A DNA stretch of 5,665 nt from Treponema sp. GTDB taxonomy: Bacteria > Spirochaetota > Spirochaetia > Treponematales > Treponemataceae. Shown piece by piece: positions 4,837 through 5,665 of this stretch. A program made the position numbers and the translations under genes. Every line of letters starts with the position of its first letter. Positions within the stretch are counted from its first letter, which is position 1. The notes below the pieces were generated by a model that was not told the DNA's origin, searched no databases, and saw only the letters and a list, made by a program, of their open reading frames with translations. The stretch lies in NCBI GenBank assembly GCA_014804085.1, contig JAAVAM010000013.1, positions 35,687-41,351 of the forward strand. Direction: 5' to 3'.

Positions 4837-5665
4837 GCAGTATCTCACACGTCCTAGAGGGACGCAAGACGTTTTTTGTGGCAATCGAACCTTCTCTCCT
4901 GCCAGAATCTTATCTGGAAGATTACCTCGCACGCGGATACGAAACCTACGTCATTCTGGACGACCGCAACTGCCCGCTCGAAAAAAAGATAGCGTCCATC
5001 ATCTCGATTTTTCAGGATTCCATCCTCTTTTTCTACATTGACGCGGAAGTGCCGAACATCACCTGGAAGCGGTACATCAAATATTTGCAGGAACGATACG
5101 GCGAAACGATCCTTATCGGCGTGCTGTACTCAAAGCGGCACAACGAAGACGAGCGCAAGCAGCTGGAAAAATACTACCTCTTTGACGTGGGCATCCAGGG
5201 CGGCTGTATCTCGCTCGAATTCCAAAAGGCAAAAAACTTTTCGCTCATTGACCGCGTAATGTTCGCGAACCAGGCTTCGGGGCGGCGCAAGAACGTCCGC
5301 GCCCTGTGCGACCCGAACAGCCGCGTATCGTTTTTCTACAATCATCAAGAATACAACTGCACGCTGAATGACATCAGCCTCAGCCATTTTTCCTGCTCGA
5401 TTTACGGCGAGTCATACATTCCGCTGTACGAAAAAATCAAGAACGCGTTTGTGGATCTGAACGGCCTGCATTTCAAGACGGATGCCATTCTGCTGGTACA
5501 GCGGCTGGCGAACGACCGCACGCTGTTCGTGTTTATTTTTTCGCGCCCGGACGGCTCACAAGGACTAGACGGCGACCTGAAATACCGGCTTTCGGAAAAA
5601 ATCTACCAGCTGGTGACCAGCAAAGTAAAGATGATTCTGCAACTCGTGTTTGACGAAGTGGGGCG
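4830..5665 (+). CDS. PilZ-like domain protein, partial (right edge)
   Basis: 278 codons are visible and the frame is still open at the window end. PilZ domains bind cyclic di-GMP and often control motility or surface behaviour. The first 145 residues form a separate domain with alternating strands and helices (for example TFFVAIEP, SILFFYIDAE, ETILIGVLY) that I cannot name. Next comes GRRKNVR (151-157), which provides the RxxxR c-di-GMP motif (Arg153, Arg157), then a beta-rich stretch and NDISLSHFSC (180-189). Here the usual D/N-x-S-x-x-G is present as Asp181 and Ser183, but the final Gly is His186. The rest continues as a beta-barrel-like segment and a C-terminal helix. The start ATG at 4830 follows a strong promoter by few bases; only a weak AAGAG at 4817-4821 could serve as ribosome site, and it may not be transcribed. 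No signal peptide or membrane segment is visible. Cytoplasmic sensor is inferred. Confidence 0.6.
   Translation, partial: MESSISHVLEGRKTFFVAIEPSLLPESYLEDYLARGYETYVILDDRNCPLEKKIASIISIFQDSILFFYIDAEVPNITWKRYIKYLQERYGETILIGVLYSKRHNEDERKQLEKYYLFDVGIQGGCISLEFQKAKNFSLIDRVMFANQASGRRKNVRALCDPNSRVSFFYNHQEYNCTLNDISLSHFSCSIYGESYIPLYEKIKNAFVDLNGLHFKTDAILLVQRLANDRTLFVFIFSRPDGSQGLDGDLKYRLSEKIYQLVTSKVKMILQLVFDEVG

Overview
The window looks like a gut or rumen-type spirochaete, most likely a Treponema. This rests on family resemblance: an Rpn-type nuclease start, a lipoprotein-anchored PL1 pectate lyase with Gly/Ser linker and Ig-like modules, and a PilZ-like protein of a kind I associate with treponemes. No rRNA, tRNA or other marker gene is present, so genus is inference.

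Layout. 1-89 (minus) is the N-terminal start of an Rpn/PD-(D/E)XK family gene running off the left edge. 90-567 is non-coding: AT-rich inverted repeats behind the Rpn start, a cluster of strong palindromes (including a perfect 18-bp-arm hairpin) that looks like a dispersed repeat, a possible plus-strand gene relict with its own hairpin, and a strong minus-strand terminator at 487-519. 568-3211 (minus) is a large multidomain pectate lyase lipoprotein. 3353-4120 and 4117-4758 (minus) are a uracil-DNA-glycosylase-fold protein and a GNAT acetyltransferase, overlapping by ATGA, so one operon with the acetyltransferase first. 4759-4829 is a compact divergent promoter region. 4830-5665 (plus) is a PilZ-like protein running off the right edge.

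Main result. The pectate lyase has its ribosome binding site, ATG and lipoprotein signal peptide in one frame and its lipobox plus the rest of the protein in another. The break falls exactly in a run of 10 G (coding strand; 10 C at 3138-3147). With 9 or 12 G the frames join into an 880-residue lipoprotein with lipobox VTSC; with 10 G, as here, translation stops after 29 residues. This is the arrangement expected of a phase-variable gene switched by slipped-strand mispairing, which would make extracellular pectin attack an ON/OFF trait in the population. The competing explanation is a homopolymer sequencing error.

The other genes do not obviously work with the pectate lyase. The acetyltransferase and UDG-fold protein are translationally coupled and GC-rich; the pectate lyase is clearly AT-richer, especially at its C-terminal end, suggesting a different history.
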